A DNA stretch of 64,000 nucleotides from contig NZ_CP034086.1 in NCBI RefSeq assembly GCF_003855495.1, forward strand, positions 2,951,501 through 3,015,500. The letters are read 5' to 3'. The notes under the pieces are model-generated. The model made no database searches. It worked only from the letters and a program-made list of their open reading frames with translations, and was not told the DNA's origin. The stretch's first letter is position 1. Every line of letters begins with the position of its first letter. Both the position numbers and the translations under genes were made by a program. Below, piece after piece: positions 45,680 to 55,042 of the stretch. Source of the stretch: Methylocystis rosea. Its GTDB lineage: Bacteria; Pseudomonadota; Alphaproteobacteria; Rhizobiales; Beijerinckiaceae.

Positions 45680-46678
45680 TTAACTGATTCGTCCTGCAAG
45701 TTTGATCGCTTCGATCAGGCTCGCCGGATCGGCGATTCCTTTGCCGGCGATGTCGAAAGCCGTTCCATGATCGGGCGACGTGCGCACGAAGGGAAGGCCG
45801 AGCGTTACATTCACGCCGCGGTCAAAGGCGAGCGTCTTGATCGGAATGAGCGCCTGATCATGCGTCGGACATAGCGCGACGTCATATTTCGCGCGAGCGG
45901 ATTCGTGGAACATCGTGTCAGCGGGAAAAGGTCCAGACGCATCGACGCCGCGCGCGCGCAATTCGGCGATCGCCGGCGCGATAGTGTCAATCTCCTCGCG
46001 GCCGAGCGCGCCCTCTTCGCCCGCATGTGGATTTAAGCCGGCGAACGCGAGGCGCGGCTTACTGATGTGAAATCGCGCGCGCAGATCGTGCGCCACAATT
46101 TCTCCCGTTTCGACGATCAGTTCGCGCGTCAAATTTTTCGAGGCGCTAGCGAGCGGAATGTGAATCGTTATCGGAACGACGGCGAGTTCCTCCGACCACA
46201 GCATCATCACCGCGCGATAATCGCCGCCATGATGACGATGCGCGAGCTCCGCCAAAAACTCGGTGTGTCCGGGATGTTTGAATCCGGCGTCATAGAGAAT
46301 CGATTTTGCGATCGGATTGGTGACGACGGCGCGCGCTTCGCCCTTTGCGACGCATTCCACCGCCTTCTCGATCGAGCTAATTGTTGATTGAGCGTCTTGA
46401 CCATCAGGACGGCCGGGCGCGCCGGCGACAACATGACGCCCCGTATCGACGACAGGCAGCGCGCGGGAGAAGACTTCGCGAGCCTGCGCCGCCGTTGTGC
46501 TTTCAATTTGGATTTCGAGCGCGAGAGTGGCCGCGACTCGGGCGATAAAGGCGGGATGGCTGAGCAGGAAAAACGGTGGCAGATCGCATGATTCACGCAT
46601 GACATAGGCCATGAGCGCGAGCTCCGGCCCGATGCCTGAAGGGTCGCCTTGAGTCAGGGCAATGGGAGCGATCGTCAC
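45680..46678 (-). CDS. pdxA: 4-hydroxythreonine-4-phosphate dehydrogenase
   Basis: PdxA oxidises 4-phosphohydroxy-L-threonine in the DXP-dependent pyridoxal phosphate pathway. From GTG 46678 the protein has 332 residues and begins VTIAPIALTQGDPSGIGPELAL, the family N-terminus. Metal-binding histidines lie in HPGHTEFLAELAHRH, in the late PTHDQALIPIKTLAF and in SPDHGTAFDIAGKG. The frame is open to 46780, but the extra residues are unlike the family. The downstream rsmA starts with no gap. The usual upstream surA and lptD are not found here. Confidence 0.94.
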   Translation of the reverse strand: MTIAPIALTQGDPSGIGPELALMAYVMRESCDLPPFFLLSHPAFIARVAATLALEIQIESTTAAQAREVFSRALPVVDTGRHVVAGAPGRPDGQDAQSTISSIEKAVECVAKGEARAVVTNPIAKSILYDAGFKHPGHTEFLAELAHRHHGGDYRAVMMLWSEELAVVPITIHIPLASASKNLTRELIVETGEIVAHDLRARFHISKPRLAFAGLNPHAGEEGALGREEIDTIAPAIAELRARGVDASGPFPADTMFHESARAKYDVALCPTHDQALIPIKTLAFDRGVNVTLGLPFVRTSPDHGTAFDIAGKGIADPASLIEAIKLAGRIS

Positions 46679-47005
46679 GGCGCTTGGCTGCCCTCGTGGC
46701 AGTCGCGGGCGCCGGACCGTAAATTGCGCAGGCGCTGCTTGGTCATGAGCGACTGTGCCGCAGACGCGGCGTGAAATCAAACCGCCCGGCTGTTCCGATG
46801 CATAGACTTAACCTATGGATTCTGGCGATAACGCTATCGCTCAAGGCGATGGAAATCTTGCTGCCGCAGCTTCCGTAATGCGCCGCAAAAAACGTTTTAT
46901 TTTTTTAATGTGCCGGGCCGGTCGCATCCGGCGCCATCGCGCAGCGAAAAAAGAAGCTCCGGCGGTCCTTCGAAGCCGCGCCGGAGCTTTTTCTTGACAG
47001 TGGGG
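46679..47005. other. Intergenic region upstream of pdxA
   Basis: The 327 bases contain the upstream open part of the pdxA frame, an AT-rich patch (about 46885-46912, AAAAAACGTTTTATTTTTTTAATG) that may hold a promoter, and the terminator at 46954-46989. No gene is supported. Confidence 0.5.
46954..46989 (-). terminator. Rho-independent terminator
   Basis: An 11-bp stem (AAGCTCCGGCG with CGCCGGAGCTT), A-rich on the left and T-rich on the right. On the minus strand it ends the small exported-protein gene at 47006-47248. Confidence 0.8.
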
Positions 47006-47248
47006 CTACTGAGCGCCTTCGAGAATGATCCTGCCGCTCGGATCGTGTGGTCCGTCCTCGGTCAGCTGACGCGGATAGTGTCGCATGACGTCGCGCGGCG
47101 TCGCGCTCAAGGCTTCATCGCGCCCGTGTTCGCGCACCGCGTCGCCCCAAACCTCTCGGAAATTATAGTGCCGCTCATATGCGAAGGCCGAGCCCGCGGA
47201 GAGTGCGACCCCGAGCGCCGCAGCGGCAAAGACGAGTTTAAAGGACAT
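47006..47248 (-). CDS. Small exported protein, unknown
   Basis: The 80-residue precursor has a signal peptide (SFKLVFAAAALGVALSAGSAFAYER, cleavage near residue 23) and a hydrophilic mature part with many His, Arg and acidic residues (HYNFREVWGDAVREHGRDE, then RQLTEDGPHDPSGRIIL). GGAGAATACG precedes ATG 47248; longer starts at 47260 and 47320 have poorer context. I recognise no family, and it stands alone between terminators. Confidence 0.7.
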   Translation of the reverse strand: MSFKLVFAAAALGVALSAGSAFAYERHYNFREVWGDAVREHGRDEALSATPRDVMRHYPRQLTEDGPHDPSGRIILEGAQ

Positions 47249-47417
47249 CGTATTCTCCATCCCGAATTGCGCTTGCGGGCGGGATGCCCGGGCGCCCCTG
47301 TGGAGAACAGAATCTTTCATCTGTTTGTCATAATAAAGTGTAAGCTACTTCACCCTTCTGACGCCTGTGTGCGATGCAGCAATCATGCCGTCTCGCTGAT
47401 CCATCGATAAAACAAAT

Positions 47418-47442
47418 GCGCGCCGCTCAGAGAGCGACGCGC
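47418..47442 (-). terminator. Terminator downstream of grxD
   Basis: The hairpin GCGCGCCGCTC / GAGCGACGCGC has one mismatch and a 3-base loop and is followed on the minus strand by ATTTGTTTT. It lies 27 bp after the grxD stop. Confidence 0.75.
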
Positions 47443-47468
47443 ACAAAAACGCTAGACGGCGATAAGGC

Positions 47469-47813
47469 TTAGGCCTTGCCCGCCGGGGCGTGAGGGACGC
47501 CTTCTTTGTCGAGCAAAGCGACGAGTTCGCCGCTCTGGAACATTTCCTTGGCGATATCGCAGCCGCCGATGAATTCATTCTTGACGTAGAGCTGCGGGAT
47601 CGTCGGCCAATTGGAATAGGCTTTGATGCCGTCGCGTATCGCGCCGTCGGCGAGCACGTTGACCGCCTTGTAAGGCACGCCGAGGTGGTTGAGGATCTGC
47701 ACCACCTGCATGGAGAAGCCACATTGCGGCGCCTGCGGCGTGCCCTTCATGAAGAGCACGACGTCAGAGGATTCAATTTCGCTTTTGATGCGGGAGTTGG
47801 CGTCTTCGGACAT
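47469..47813 (-). CDS. grxD: Monothiol glutaredoxin (CGFS type)
   Basis: The 114-residue Grx4-type protein carries the CGFS active site at residues 31-34 (GTPQAPQCGFSMQVVQIL) and the glutathione-binding WPTIPQLYVKNEFIGGCDI. Such proteins ligate a [2Fe-2S] cluster and work with BolA proteins in iron-sulfur trafficking and iron signalling. bolA lies directly upstream on the same strand. ATG 47813 is slightly better placed from AAAGG than ATG 47819. Confidence 0.95.
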   Translation of the reverse strand: MSEDANSRIKSEIESSDVVLFMKGTPQAPQCGFSMQVVQILNHLGVPYKAVNVLADGAIRDGIKAYSNWPTIPQLYVKNEFIGGCDIAKEMFQSGELVALLDKEGVPHAPAGKA

Positions 47814-47862
47814 TGTCATTTGCCTTTCTTGCGGCGTTCAAGGCGCCGGTTGAGGAGAGAGA

Positions 47863-48093
47863 TTAGGGCGCGCGCGTCGTCAGCTGCAGCGCATGCAATT
47901 CGCCGCCGAGCCGGTCGCCGAACGCGGCGTTGACCATCTGGTGCTGCTTGACGCGGGTGAGGCCGCGGAAGCTTTCGGAGACGACCGTGGCCGCCCAATG
48001 ATCGTCATCGTTGACGAGCGCGGTCAGCTCCACCTGCGCGTCGGGTATGGCGGACTTGATGAGACGCTCGATTTCAGCGGAGGGCATGGGCAT
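47863..48093 (-). CDS. bolA: BolA-family protein
   Basis: The 76-residue BolA domain has the loop DDDHWAATVVSESFRGLTRVKQHQMVNAAFGD, where the conserved His after VKQ binds the shared cluster with monothiol Grx. It starts two bases past the purL stop region (the ATG overlaps TAAAATG) and precedes grxD, so purL-bolA-grxD is one operon, as in many Hyphomicrobiales. The start is set at ATG 48093; an ATG two codons later is equally possible. Confidence 0.92.
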   Translation of the reverse strand: MPMPSAEIERLIKSAIPDAQVELTALVNDDDHWAATVVSESFRGLTRVKQHQMVNAAFGDRLGGELHALQLTTRAP

Positions 48094-48094
48094 T

Positions 48095-50341
48095 TTATGA
48101 CACCTGTGTCGAGAAAGCGCACGAAAGCGCGTTGTCATCTCCGGCCATGAAGGCCGGCAGCGGGGCTTCATGCGCCTTGCGCAGCTCGGTCAGCAATATC
48201 GGCGCCTCGCCGGGCAGGATCAAGGCGTCGCCGCCGACGCGGCCGATCGCCAGAATGGGCACGCCCGCCCCCGCGCCCGCTCGGACCACCTCGGCGGCGT
48301 CTTCGCCCTGCCGGACGGTGACGAGATAGCGCGCCTGGTCTTCTCCAAACAGCGTCGCGTGTCCAGAACCCGACGGGAGCGCCGCGATTTCCGCTCCCCT
48401 ATCGCCCGCGAGCGCCATTTCCGCCAGCGCGACGGCGAGACCGCCGTCCGAGAGATCATGCGCCGCGCTGACGCGCCCGGATAGAATCAGTCCCCGAACG
48501 AAGTCGCCGTTCCGGCGCTCGGCGGCAAGATCCACGGGCGGCGGGGCGCCATCCGTGCGTCCGCAAAGGTCATGCGCATAGGCTGACTGGCCGAGCCAGC
48601 CCTTCGTCTCGCCGATCAGCAGGATCGCCTCGCCCTCTCTGGCGAAGCCGGTTTGCGCCGCCTTGGCGACGTCGGCGATGAGTCCGACCCCGCCGATCGC
48701 CGGGGTGGGCAGAATGCCGGCGCCCTGCGTCTCGTTGTAGAGCGAGACATTCCCGGAAACGATGGGGAAATCCAGCGCCCGCGCGGCTTCGCCGATCCCC
48801 TCCAGGCAGCCGACGAACTGGCCCATGTATTCTGGCCGCTCGGGATTGCCGAAATTGAGATTGTCGGTGAGCGCCAGCGGCGTCGCGCCGCGCACGGTGA
48901 TGTTGCGCCAGCTTTCCGCGACCGCCTGCTTGCCGCCTTCGTATGGATCTGCGGCGCAATAGCGCGCCGTGACGTCGGTGGTGAGCGCCAGACCTTTCGG
49001 TCCCTCCTCCACCCTGACCACGGCGGCGTCGCCGCCCGGCGGCCGCACGCTATTGCCGAGAATGAGGTGATCATACTGCTCCCAGACCCAGCGCTTCGAG
49101 CAGAGATTCGGCGTCGCCAGCAGTTTCAGCAGCGCTTCACGGTTCGACAGGGGCGGTTTGATAGACGCCGCGTCAAGCGCCGGCTGTTTCGGCGTTTGGA
49201 TCCAGGGCCGATCATAGACCGGAGCCTCGTCGCCCAATTCCTTGATCGGCAGATCGACCTTCACCTCGCCCCTGTGCTTGACGACGAAGCGCAGCGTGTC
49301 GGTCGTCCTGCCGATGATCGCGAAGTCGAGCCCCCATTTTTTGAAAATCGCCTCGGCCTGCGCTTCAAGTTCGGGCTTGAGAACCATGAGCATGCGCTCC
49401 TGGCTCTCCGACAGCATCATTTCATAGGCGGTCATGCCCTCATCGCGGCAGGGAACGGCGTCGAGGTCGAGTTCGATGCCGAGATTGCCCTTGGCGCCCA
49501 TCTCCACCGCCGAAGATGTCAGCCCCGCCGCGCCCATATCCTGGATGGCGATGACCGCGCCCGACGCCATGAGCTCCAGGCAAGCCTCGAGCAGCAGCTT
49601 TTCCGAAAAAGGATCGCCGACCTGCACGGTGGGGCGCTTTTCCTCCGCGTCCTCCTCGAAGGACGCCGAAGCCATGGTGGCGCCGTGGATGCCGTCGCGG
49701 CCGGTCTTGGAGCCAAGATAAACGATCGGATTCCCGACGCCGGCGGCGGCCGAGTAGAAGATCGAGTCTGTGCGGGCAAGCCCGACCGCCATGGCGTTGA
49801 CGAGAATATTGCCGTCGTAGGAGGCGTCGAATTCCGTCGAGCCGCCAACCGTCGGCACGCCGAAACTGTTGCCATAGCCGCCGACGCCGGCGACGACCCC
49901 GGCGACGAGCCGCCGCGTCTTGGGATGCGACGGGCGACCGAAGCGCAGCAGGTTCAAGCAGGCGATCGGCCGCGCCCCCATCGTGAACACGTCGCGGAGG
50001 ATGCCGCCGACGCCCGTCGCCGCGCCTTGATAGGGTTCGATAAAGGAGGGGTGGTTGTGACTCTCCATCTTGAAGACGCAGGCGTCGCCATCGCCGATGT
50101 CGATCACGCCGGCGTTCTCGCCCGGACCGCGAATCACCCAAGGGGCTTTGGTCGGAAGCTTGCGCAGATGCACGCGCGACGACTTGTAGGAACAGTGTTC
50201 GTTCCACATCGCCGAAAATATGCCGAGTTCGGTGAAGCTCGGCGTGCGGCTGATGAGCGTCAGGATGCGCGCATATTCATCGGGCTTGAGGCCATGAGCG
50301 GCGGCGAGCTCCGGCGTAACGGCGGGTTCGGTCGCGCTCAC
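48095..50341 (-). CDS. purL: Phosphoribosylformylglycinamidine synthase subunit II
   Basis: The synthetase subunit forms FGAM from FGAR, ATP and glutamine-derived ammonia together with PurQ and PurS (not in the window). The 748-residue length is normal for the small form. Recognisable parts are [15 protein letters not shown] near residue 45, the [17 protein letters not shown] site, [20 protein letters not shown] and the second AIRS-like domain with [18 protein letters not shown]. It heads the transcript that continues into bolA and grxD. Confidence 0.96.
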   Translation of the reverse strand: MSATEPAVTPELAAAHGLKPDEYARILTLISRTPSFTELGIFSAMWNEHCSYKSSRVHLRKLPTKAPWVIRGPGENAGVIDIGDGDACVFKMESHNHPSFIEPYQGAATGVGGILRDVFTMGARPIACLNLLRFGRPSHPKTRRLVAGVVAGVGGYGNSFGVPTVGGSTEFDASYDGNILVNAMAVGLARTDSIFYSAAAGVGNPIVYLGSKTGRDGIHGATMASASFEEDAEEKRPTVQVGDPFSEKLLLEACLELMASGAVIAIQDMGAAGLTSSAVEMGAKGNLGIELDLDAVPCRDEGMTAYEMMLSESQERMLMVLKPELEAQAEAIFKKWGLDFAIIGRTTDTLRFVVKHRGEVKVDLPIKELGDEAPVYDRPWIQTPKQPALDAASIKPPLSNREALLKLLATPNLCSKRWVWEQYDHLILGNSVRPPGGDAAVVRVEEGPKGLALTTDVTARYCAADPYEGGKQAVAESWRNITVRGATPLALTDNLNFGNPERPEYMGQFVGCLEGIGEAARALDFPIVSGNVSLYNETQGAGILPTPAIGGVGLIADVAKAAQTGFAREGEAILLIGETKGWLGQSAYAHDLCGRTDGAPPPVDLAAERRNGDFVRGLILSGRVSAAHDLSDGGLAVALAEMALAGDRGAEIAALPSGSGHATLFGEDQARYLVTVRQGEDAAEVVRAGAGAGVPILAIGRVGGDALILPGEAPILLTELRKAHEAPLPAFMAGDDNALSCAFSTQVS

Positions 50342-50687
50342 TTAACCTCGCATTGACGTGAAAATCTCGACGCCTCTTCGCGCGTCTTCGCCGCGCTGCG
50401 GCGGCGCAAGGATTACTGTGCGCCGTCTGGCGCGGCAAGCCGCGCACACGCCCAAAATCGCATCTAATACGCTGTGCACGGCAGCGCCTGCAGCAAAGCT
50501 ATGTTCGCTATCCCACATGAATCTCAGGGGAATGTTGCCCGATAGCCACAGCGGCCAAGAATGAGCATGCCACAGCCTAATTTTGCATCAGACTTAGTTG
50601 CATTACCAAAAATTTATAGCAACGTGAATGGGACTTCGGCGCCTTCGTCGTCGACCGTCTACCGCAGAATTTAATCCGGGGGTTCCG
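50342..50687. other. Intergenic region upstream of the double-barrel porin
   Basis: The 346 bases hold no supported gene. The part from about 50570 to 50630 is AT-rich (TTTTGCATCAGACTTAGTTGCATTACC, then AAAAATTTATAGC) and probably contains the promoter of the porin at 50688. A pair of TTGCAT repeats is visible there. I see no RNA or palindromic element. Confidence 0.5.
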
Positions 50688-52388
50688 ATGAAGAATTTTG
50701 TTCGCGGCGCGCTAGCCGCTCTTGTGGTCGGGAGCGTGGGCGCCGCCGCCCAGGCCGCCGACCTGCCCAGCTATAAGGCGCCGCCGCCGCCGCCGCCGCC
50801 CGCGTTCACCTGGACGGGCCTCTACGGGGGCGTCAACATCGGTTACGCCTTCGGCGACAACAGCCGGGAGACGGGCGGCCTGGGCTATCTTACCGGCATT
50901 CCGGTTGTCGGAGCGGCTCCAGTCACCTTAGCGCCGTTTGGCTCCACCTGGAGCGTCGGGCAAAATCTGCACGGGATCGCCGGCGGCGCGCAGCTCGGCT
51001 ACAATTATCAGTTCAACCCGTGGCTCGTCCTCGGCGCCGAGGCCGACATCCAGGCCACCGATGCGGTCTCCCACAGCAGGACGGCCATTGGGCTCGCCGA
51101 TGCGACCGGAACCCACCTGCAGACGATGAATTCGACGAAGAACGTCGATTGGTTCGGCACTGTGCGCGGCCGGGTCGGCTTTACCCTTCCGTCCATGCCA
51201 AATCTAATGGTCTTCGGCACGGGCGGTTTCGCCTATGGCCAAGTCGTCAACAATGTTGGGTTCGGCGATGTGTTCCCCGCTCAGGGATTGAGCGCCATCG
51301 GCAATGGCTATTACGACAACACCAAGGTCGGCTGGACCGCGGGCGGCGGCATCGAATGGTCGCCCTCGATGTTCCCCTCTTGGTCGCTCAAGGCCGAATA
51401 TCTTTATGTCGATCTCGGCTCGACGACCGCCAATTCCGTGCCGCTCAACGCTTTGCCTGGCGTCGCCGCGGGGATTCCGGTCTTCGCCGCGACCCACAAC
51501 TCGCCGACGCGCTTTCAGGTCGTTCGCGCGGGCATCAACTGGCACTTCGATCCCTTCGCGGTTGTAGCGCCTTCGAGCGCGAGCGGCGCTCTACCCTCCG
51601 TCAAGGGACCGCCGCCCGCCTTCGTGGATAGCTACCAGCCCTTCCAGGTGCGCCTGAAGGTTGCCGGCGTCATTCCGCTCAACGGCCATGGCACGGTCTA
51701 CGACTCGGGTTCCGGATATCCCGGCTTGGGCTCCATCGGCGTGGGCACGGGCCTGACTGGCTATAATGGCGTCATTGCCGGCGCGAGCACCAATACCTCG
51801 TCTGCCATCATCCCGATGCTTGACGTGGCCTATTACCTCACCAAGAACTGGGCGATCGAAGCGATCTGCTGCGTTGCGCCGCATCACATCCAGGGCACCG
51901 GCACAATTTCCAGCGACTTCGCCCGCGCCTGGCTGTTCCCGCCATCCATCATGGCGCAATATCACTTCACCAACATCGGCGCTTTCCAGCCCTATGTCGG
52001 CGTCGGCGTGAACTTCACCACCTTCTGGAATACCCGCGTCAACAACGACACCTGGTCGATTCCTTTCGCCCCCGGATCGCCGCTTGCCGGCGCGCAAGGA
52101 GTCCTCGCCAACTTCCAATACGCCACGGTCGCGCCGTCCTGGGGGCCGGTCGGACAGATCGGCTTCGATTACATGCTGAACGACCATTGGGGCGTGAACG
52201 TCGACTTCAAATATATCGGCCTGCACCCGATGGTTCACTCCACCGTCGTCTCGTTCGCGCCGGTCGCGGGGGCGGGGCTTAGCGCGATCTACATCCCGGT
52301 TAAGGTGTCTCTGCCGATCAATCCGGTCGTCATCTCGGCGGGCCTCACCTATCGCTTCGGCGGCAGCCTGCTGTCGCCGCTGTTCTAA
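50688..52388 (+). CDS. Outer-membrane protein fusing an Omp25-type and an OmpW-type barrel
   Basis: The 566-residue protein has a signal peptide (1-~23, GAAAQAADLP) and a Pro-rich segment. An Omp25/31-type barrel opens with FTWTGLYGGVNIGYAFG and closes near residue 295 with VVRAGINWHFDPF. A linker (~APSSASGALPSVKGPPPAF) leads to a second barrel of OmpW type (~315-566): FQVRLKVAGVIPLNG, YYLTKNWAIEAICC, FPPSIMAQYHFTNIGAFQPYVGVGVNFTTFW, and an aromatic C-terminus (SPLF). Each barrel is about full length. The ATG at 50688 follows GGGGG. Confidence 0.85.
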   Translation: MKNFVRGALAALVVGSVGAAAQAADLPSYKAPPPPPPPAFTWTGLYGGVNIGYAFGDNSRETGGLGYLTGIPVVGAAPVTLAPFGSTWSVGQNLHGIAGGAQLGYNYQFNPWLVLGAEADIQATDAVSHSRTAIGLADATGTHLQTMNSTKNVDWFGTVRGRVGFTLPSMPNLMVFGTGGFAYGQVVNNVGFGDVFPAQGLSAIGNGYYDNTKVGWTAGGGIEWSPSMFPSWSLKAEYLYVDLGSTTANSVPLNALPGVAAGIPVFAATHNSPTRFQVVRAGINWHFDPFAVVAPSSASGALPSVKGPPPAFVDSYQPFQVRLKVAGVIPLNGHGTVYDSGSGYPGLGSIGVGTGLTGYNGVIAGASTNTSSAIIPMLDVAYYLTKNWAIEAICCVAPHHIQGTGTISSDFARAWLFPPSIMAQYHFTNIGAFQPYVGVGVNFTTFWNTRVNNDTWSIPFAPGSPLAGAQGVLANFQYATVAPSWGPVGQIGFDYMLNDHWGVNVDFKYIGLHPMVHSTVVSFAPVAGAGLSAIYIPVKVSLPINPVVISAGLTYRFGGSLLSPLF

Positions 52389-52435
52389 GGCTAGCCGTCA
52401 CGTGAAACCGGCCCTTGGGTCGGTTTCCGATACAA

Positions 52436-52461
52436 AAACCCCCGGCGCGAGCCGGGGGTTT
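52436..52461 (+). terminator. Rho-independent terminator after the porin gene
   Basis: An 11-bp stem (AAACCCCCGGC with GCCGGGGGTTT) and a 4-base loop (GCGA) are followed by TTTTTT, 48 bp after the stop of the double-barrel porin. Confidence 0.9.
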
Positions 52462-52615
52462 TTTTATTCATCAGGGCGTCGCTGAGACGGCGCGCCAACA
52501 GCGATCGAGGAAAGCCGCGCTGCGCGTGGCGGAGCGCCATTGGCGCAGAAGACGGCGCCATCTATTCTGACCACGCCGACGCAGCTTGACGTCGACGTTG
52601 TGACCAAGAGGAAAG

Positions 52616-53497
52616 CTATTGGGTCAGCAGCCGACAAATCGAGTCGAGTTGCTCCAATGATTCGTAGCGAATCCGAAGTTCGCCGCTTTCACCCTCGGAA
52701 CGAAGTTCGACACGCATGCCGAGCGCATCGCTCAAGGTCTTTTCGATCGCGCGCGTATCGGCGTCCTTGACGGAATTCCTGGCGGAACGCGGCGAATGTC
52801 TCGACGCCCCAGTCTCCTCGGCGTGATCCTTCGCCAATCGCTCGACGTCGCGAACCGTCAATCCCTTTTCGACAATGCGGCGCGCCACCGCGCTGGGGTC
52901 CGCCACGGCGAGAAGCGCGCGTGCGTGGCCGGCAGAAATCGCGCCCTCGCCCACGAGCCGTTTCGCGTCCTCCGGCAAAGCGAGCAGGCGAATCGTATTG
53001 GCGATGTGCGACCGGCTCTTGCCGATGATTTTCGCGATTTCGCCGTGGGAATATCCAAACTCGGCGCCGAGCCGCTCATAGCCCTTCGCCTCCTCGATGG
53101 CGTTGAGGTCGGCGCGCTGCACATTCTCGATGATCGCGAGTTCGAGCGCTTCCTTGTCGTTCGCCTCATGAATGACGACCGGCACGTCGGAAAGACCGGC
53201 CATCTGCGCCGCGCGCCAGCGCCGCTCTCCCGCGATGATTTCATAGGCGTCGGCGACGCCGACGATGACGCGCACGATGATGGGCTGGATCACGCCCTTC
53301 TCGCGGATCGACGCGGTCAGTTCGGCAAGATCCTCCTCGCGAAAGGAGATACGCGGATTGCGCGGATTCGGGCGCAAGAACTCGATCGGCGCCGTTCGCG
53401 GACCGCGCGGCCGCTCTACCGGAGCGGCGTCCGCGGCGGCGTCGCCGAGAAGCGCCGCCAATCCCCGGCCCAGCCGGCGCCGCGAGTCATCCGCCAT
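52616..53497 (-). CDS. parB: Chromosome partition protein ParB
   Basis: The 293-residue ParB binds parS and forms the origin partition complex. It contains the CTP-binding segment (ELTASIREKGVIQPIIVR, IIAGERRWRAAQMAGL), the helix-turn-helix (KIIGKSRSHIANTIRLLALP) and the N-terminal RRLGRGLAALLGD that contacts ParA. It lies downstream of parA on the same strand. Two parS sites lie within 3.4 kb upstream. Confidence 0.96.
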   Translation of the reverse strand: MADDSRRRLGRGLAALLGDAAADAAPVERPRGPRTAPIEFLRPNPRNPRISFREEDLAELTASIREKGVIQPIIVRVIVGVADAYEIIAGERRWRAAQMAGLSDVPVVIHEANDKEALELAIIENVQRADLNAIEEAKGYERLGAEFGYSHGEIAKIIGKSRSHIANTIRLLALPEDAKRLVGEGAISAGHARALLAVADPSAVARRIVEKGLTVRDVERLAKDHAEETGASRHSPRSARNSVKDADTRAIEKTLSDALGMRVELRSEGESGELRIRYESLEQLDSICRLLTQ

Positions 53498-53537
53498 CTT
53501 GAAGGCTCCTTCGTTGGTTCTAAGACCGCTTGGCTTT

Positions 53538-53590
53538 GCTGCTTGATCTTGGGCTGCTTGATCTTGGGCTGCTTGATCTTGGGCTGCTTG
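53538..53590. repeat. Tandem 15-bp repeats between parA and parB
   Basis: The unit GCTGCTTGATCTTGG occurs three times in a row (53538-53582) with a partial fourth copy, filling over half of the 97-bp gap between the parA stop and the parB start. The unit length is a multiple of three, but the reading frame of parB does not extend into it. Confidence 0.85.
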
Positions 53591-53594
53591 ACGC

Positions 53595-54407
53595 TTAGGC
53601 CGCGCGCAACCGCTTCTCGCGCTGGATCACTTCCGAGGCGAGCTTCAGATAGGCCTGACTGCCCGCGCATTTGAGGTCATAGAGCAGCACCGGCTTGCCA
53701 TGTGAAGGCGCCTCCGAGACCCTGACGTTGCGCGGGATCATCGTCTGATAGACCTTCTCGCCCATGAAACGACGCACGTCGGCGACGACCTGATTGGCGA
53801 GATTGTTTCGGGGGTCATACATCGTCAGAACGACGCCGTGGATCGACAACTTTTGGTTGAGAGTCTGCCGAACCTGTTCGACAGTTGAAAGGAGCTGAGA
53901 CAGACCTTCCAGCGCGAAAAATTCGCACTGCAGCGGCACAACGACGGCGTCGCTGCTCGCTAACGCATTGATAGTCAATAGGTTTAGCGATGGCGGGCAA
54001 TCGATCAGAATATAGCTGTAGCGCCGTTCATCATCGTGATCGGCCGCCAGCTCGGCAAAGGCGCGCTTCAACCTATAGGCGCGATCCTTGTCATTGGCGA
54101 TCTCAAGCTCGACGCCGAGCAAATCCAGAGTCGACGGCGCGATCGAGAGCCGCGGCACGGCCGTGGCGATGATCGCATCGGCGAGGCTCGATTCGCCGAG
54201 CAGCACGTCATAGGTGGAAATCGTTCGTTGGTGACGGTCGACGCCAAGGCCGGTCGACGCATTGCCTTGCGGATCGAGGTCGATGACCAGAACTTCCTCA
54301 CCGACCGCCGCCAGCGCCGTGCCGAGATTGATGGCGGTGGTTGTCTTGCCCACGCCGCCCTTTTGATTGGCCAGCACAAAAATGCGCGGCGAAGAGGAAG
54401 CGGTCAC
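53595..54407 (-). CDS. parA: Chromosome partition ATPase ParA
   Basis: The 270-residue deviant Walker ATPase moves the ParB-parS complex. The motif ANQKGGVGKTTTAIN (residues 12-26) carries the signature lysine, and VIDLDPQGNASTGLG and IDCPPSLNLLT complete the nucleotide site. Its ATG overlaps the rsmG stop region by four bases. It is the second gene of the rsmG-parA-parB segment of the mnmE operon. Confidence 0.97.
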   Translation of the reverse strand: MTASSSPRIFVLANQKGGVGKTTTAINLGTALAAVGEEVLVIDLDPQGNASTGLGVDRHQRTISTYDVLLGESSLADAIIATAVPRLSIAPSTLDLLGVELEIANDKDRAYRLKRAFAELAADHDDERRYSYILIDCPPSLNLLTINALASSDAVVVPLQCEFFALEGLSQLLSTVEQVRQTLNQKLSIHGVVLTMYDPRNNLANQVVADVRRFMGEKVYQTMIPRNVRVSEAPSHGKPVLLYDLKCAGSQAYLKLASEVIQREKRLRAA

Positions 54408-55042
54408 GATGGGGAAACCTTGTGCTTGACGACGACGACTCGCGCGCCCTTGCGGGTGCGGCTGTCCGCCGATTCGCAGCTCAAGCTACCGAGCGCCTCA
54501 ACCGCGGTCAATTCGTCTCGCCACTCTTCCCCCTTTAAAAACACCCCAACAGCGCCTTTTTGTAGCGGCGCCTCGGCAAGCTGCACGAGACGGGAGAGCG
54601 GCGCGAGGGCGCGTGCGCTAACGCCGCCGACTTCGGCGGCGTGATTGGGCAGAACGCTTTCGATCCGCGCCGCATGAATGACCACCGGCGCTCCTGTTTC
54701 ACGTGAAACAGCGCGGAGGAATCCAGCCTTGCGCTGGTCACTTTCAATCAGGTGCACGACGACATCCGGCATCGACTTCAACAAGAGCGCCGTCACCAGC
54801 CCGGGAAAGCCTGCGCCGGACCCCAGGTCCGCCCAACATCGGATGTGAGGCGCGGCCGCGTAAACCTGCGCCGAATCGGCGAAGTGCCGCAACCAAATTT
54901 CGTCGAGCGTCGCCGAGGAGACGAGATTGATCTTCGCCTGCCAGCGCCGCAGCAGCGACTCATAGATCTCAAGCTCGGCTACGATCGCTTTAAGTTCCGG
55001 GAAGAGTTCGAGGGCCTCTTCCCGGCAAGATCTGTCTCTCAC
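54404..55042 (-). CDS. rsmG: 16S rRNA (guanine527-N7) methyltransferase
   Basis: The 212-residue methyltransferase (GidB) modifies G527 of 16S rRNA. The SAM motif [18 protein letters not shown] and the following [22 protein letters not shown] are typical. It overlaps both neighbours by a few bases (mnmG upstream, parA downstream), so translation is likely coupled. A perfect parS sequence lies inside its coding region. Confidence 0.95.
   Translation of the reverse strand: MRDRSCREEALELFPELKAIVAELEIYESLLRRWQAKINLVSSATLDEIWLRHFADSAQVYAAAPHIRCWADLGSGAGFPGLVTALLLKSMPDVVVHLIESDQRKAGFLRAVSRETGAPVVIHAARIESVLPNHAAEVGGVSARALAPLSRLVQLAEAPLQKGAVGVFLKGEEWRDELTAVEALGSLSCESADSRTRKGARVVVVKHKVSPS
54695..54710. 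other. parS site 1, inside rsmG
   Basis: The 16-bp palindrome TGTTTCACGTGAAACA matches the universal parS sequence exactly. It is the nucleation site for ParB and lies in the coding region of rsmG, as in several other bacteria. Confidence 0.97.

Noticed and set aside
48653..50356. 567-codon plus-strand frame opposite purL
   Set aside because: A long open antisense frame is expected in GC-rich coding sequence with third-position GC bias; purL on the other strand is certain.
52393..52420. CACGTGAAAC near 52400 as a third parS
   Set aside because: Only half of the 16-bp palindrome matches; the left arm differs.
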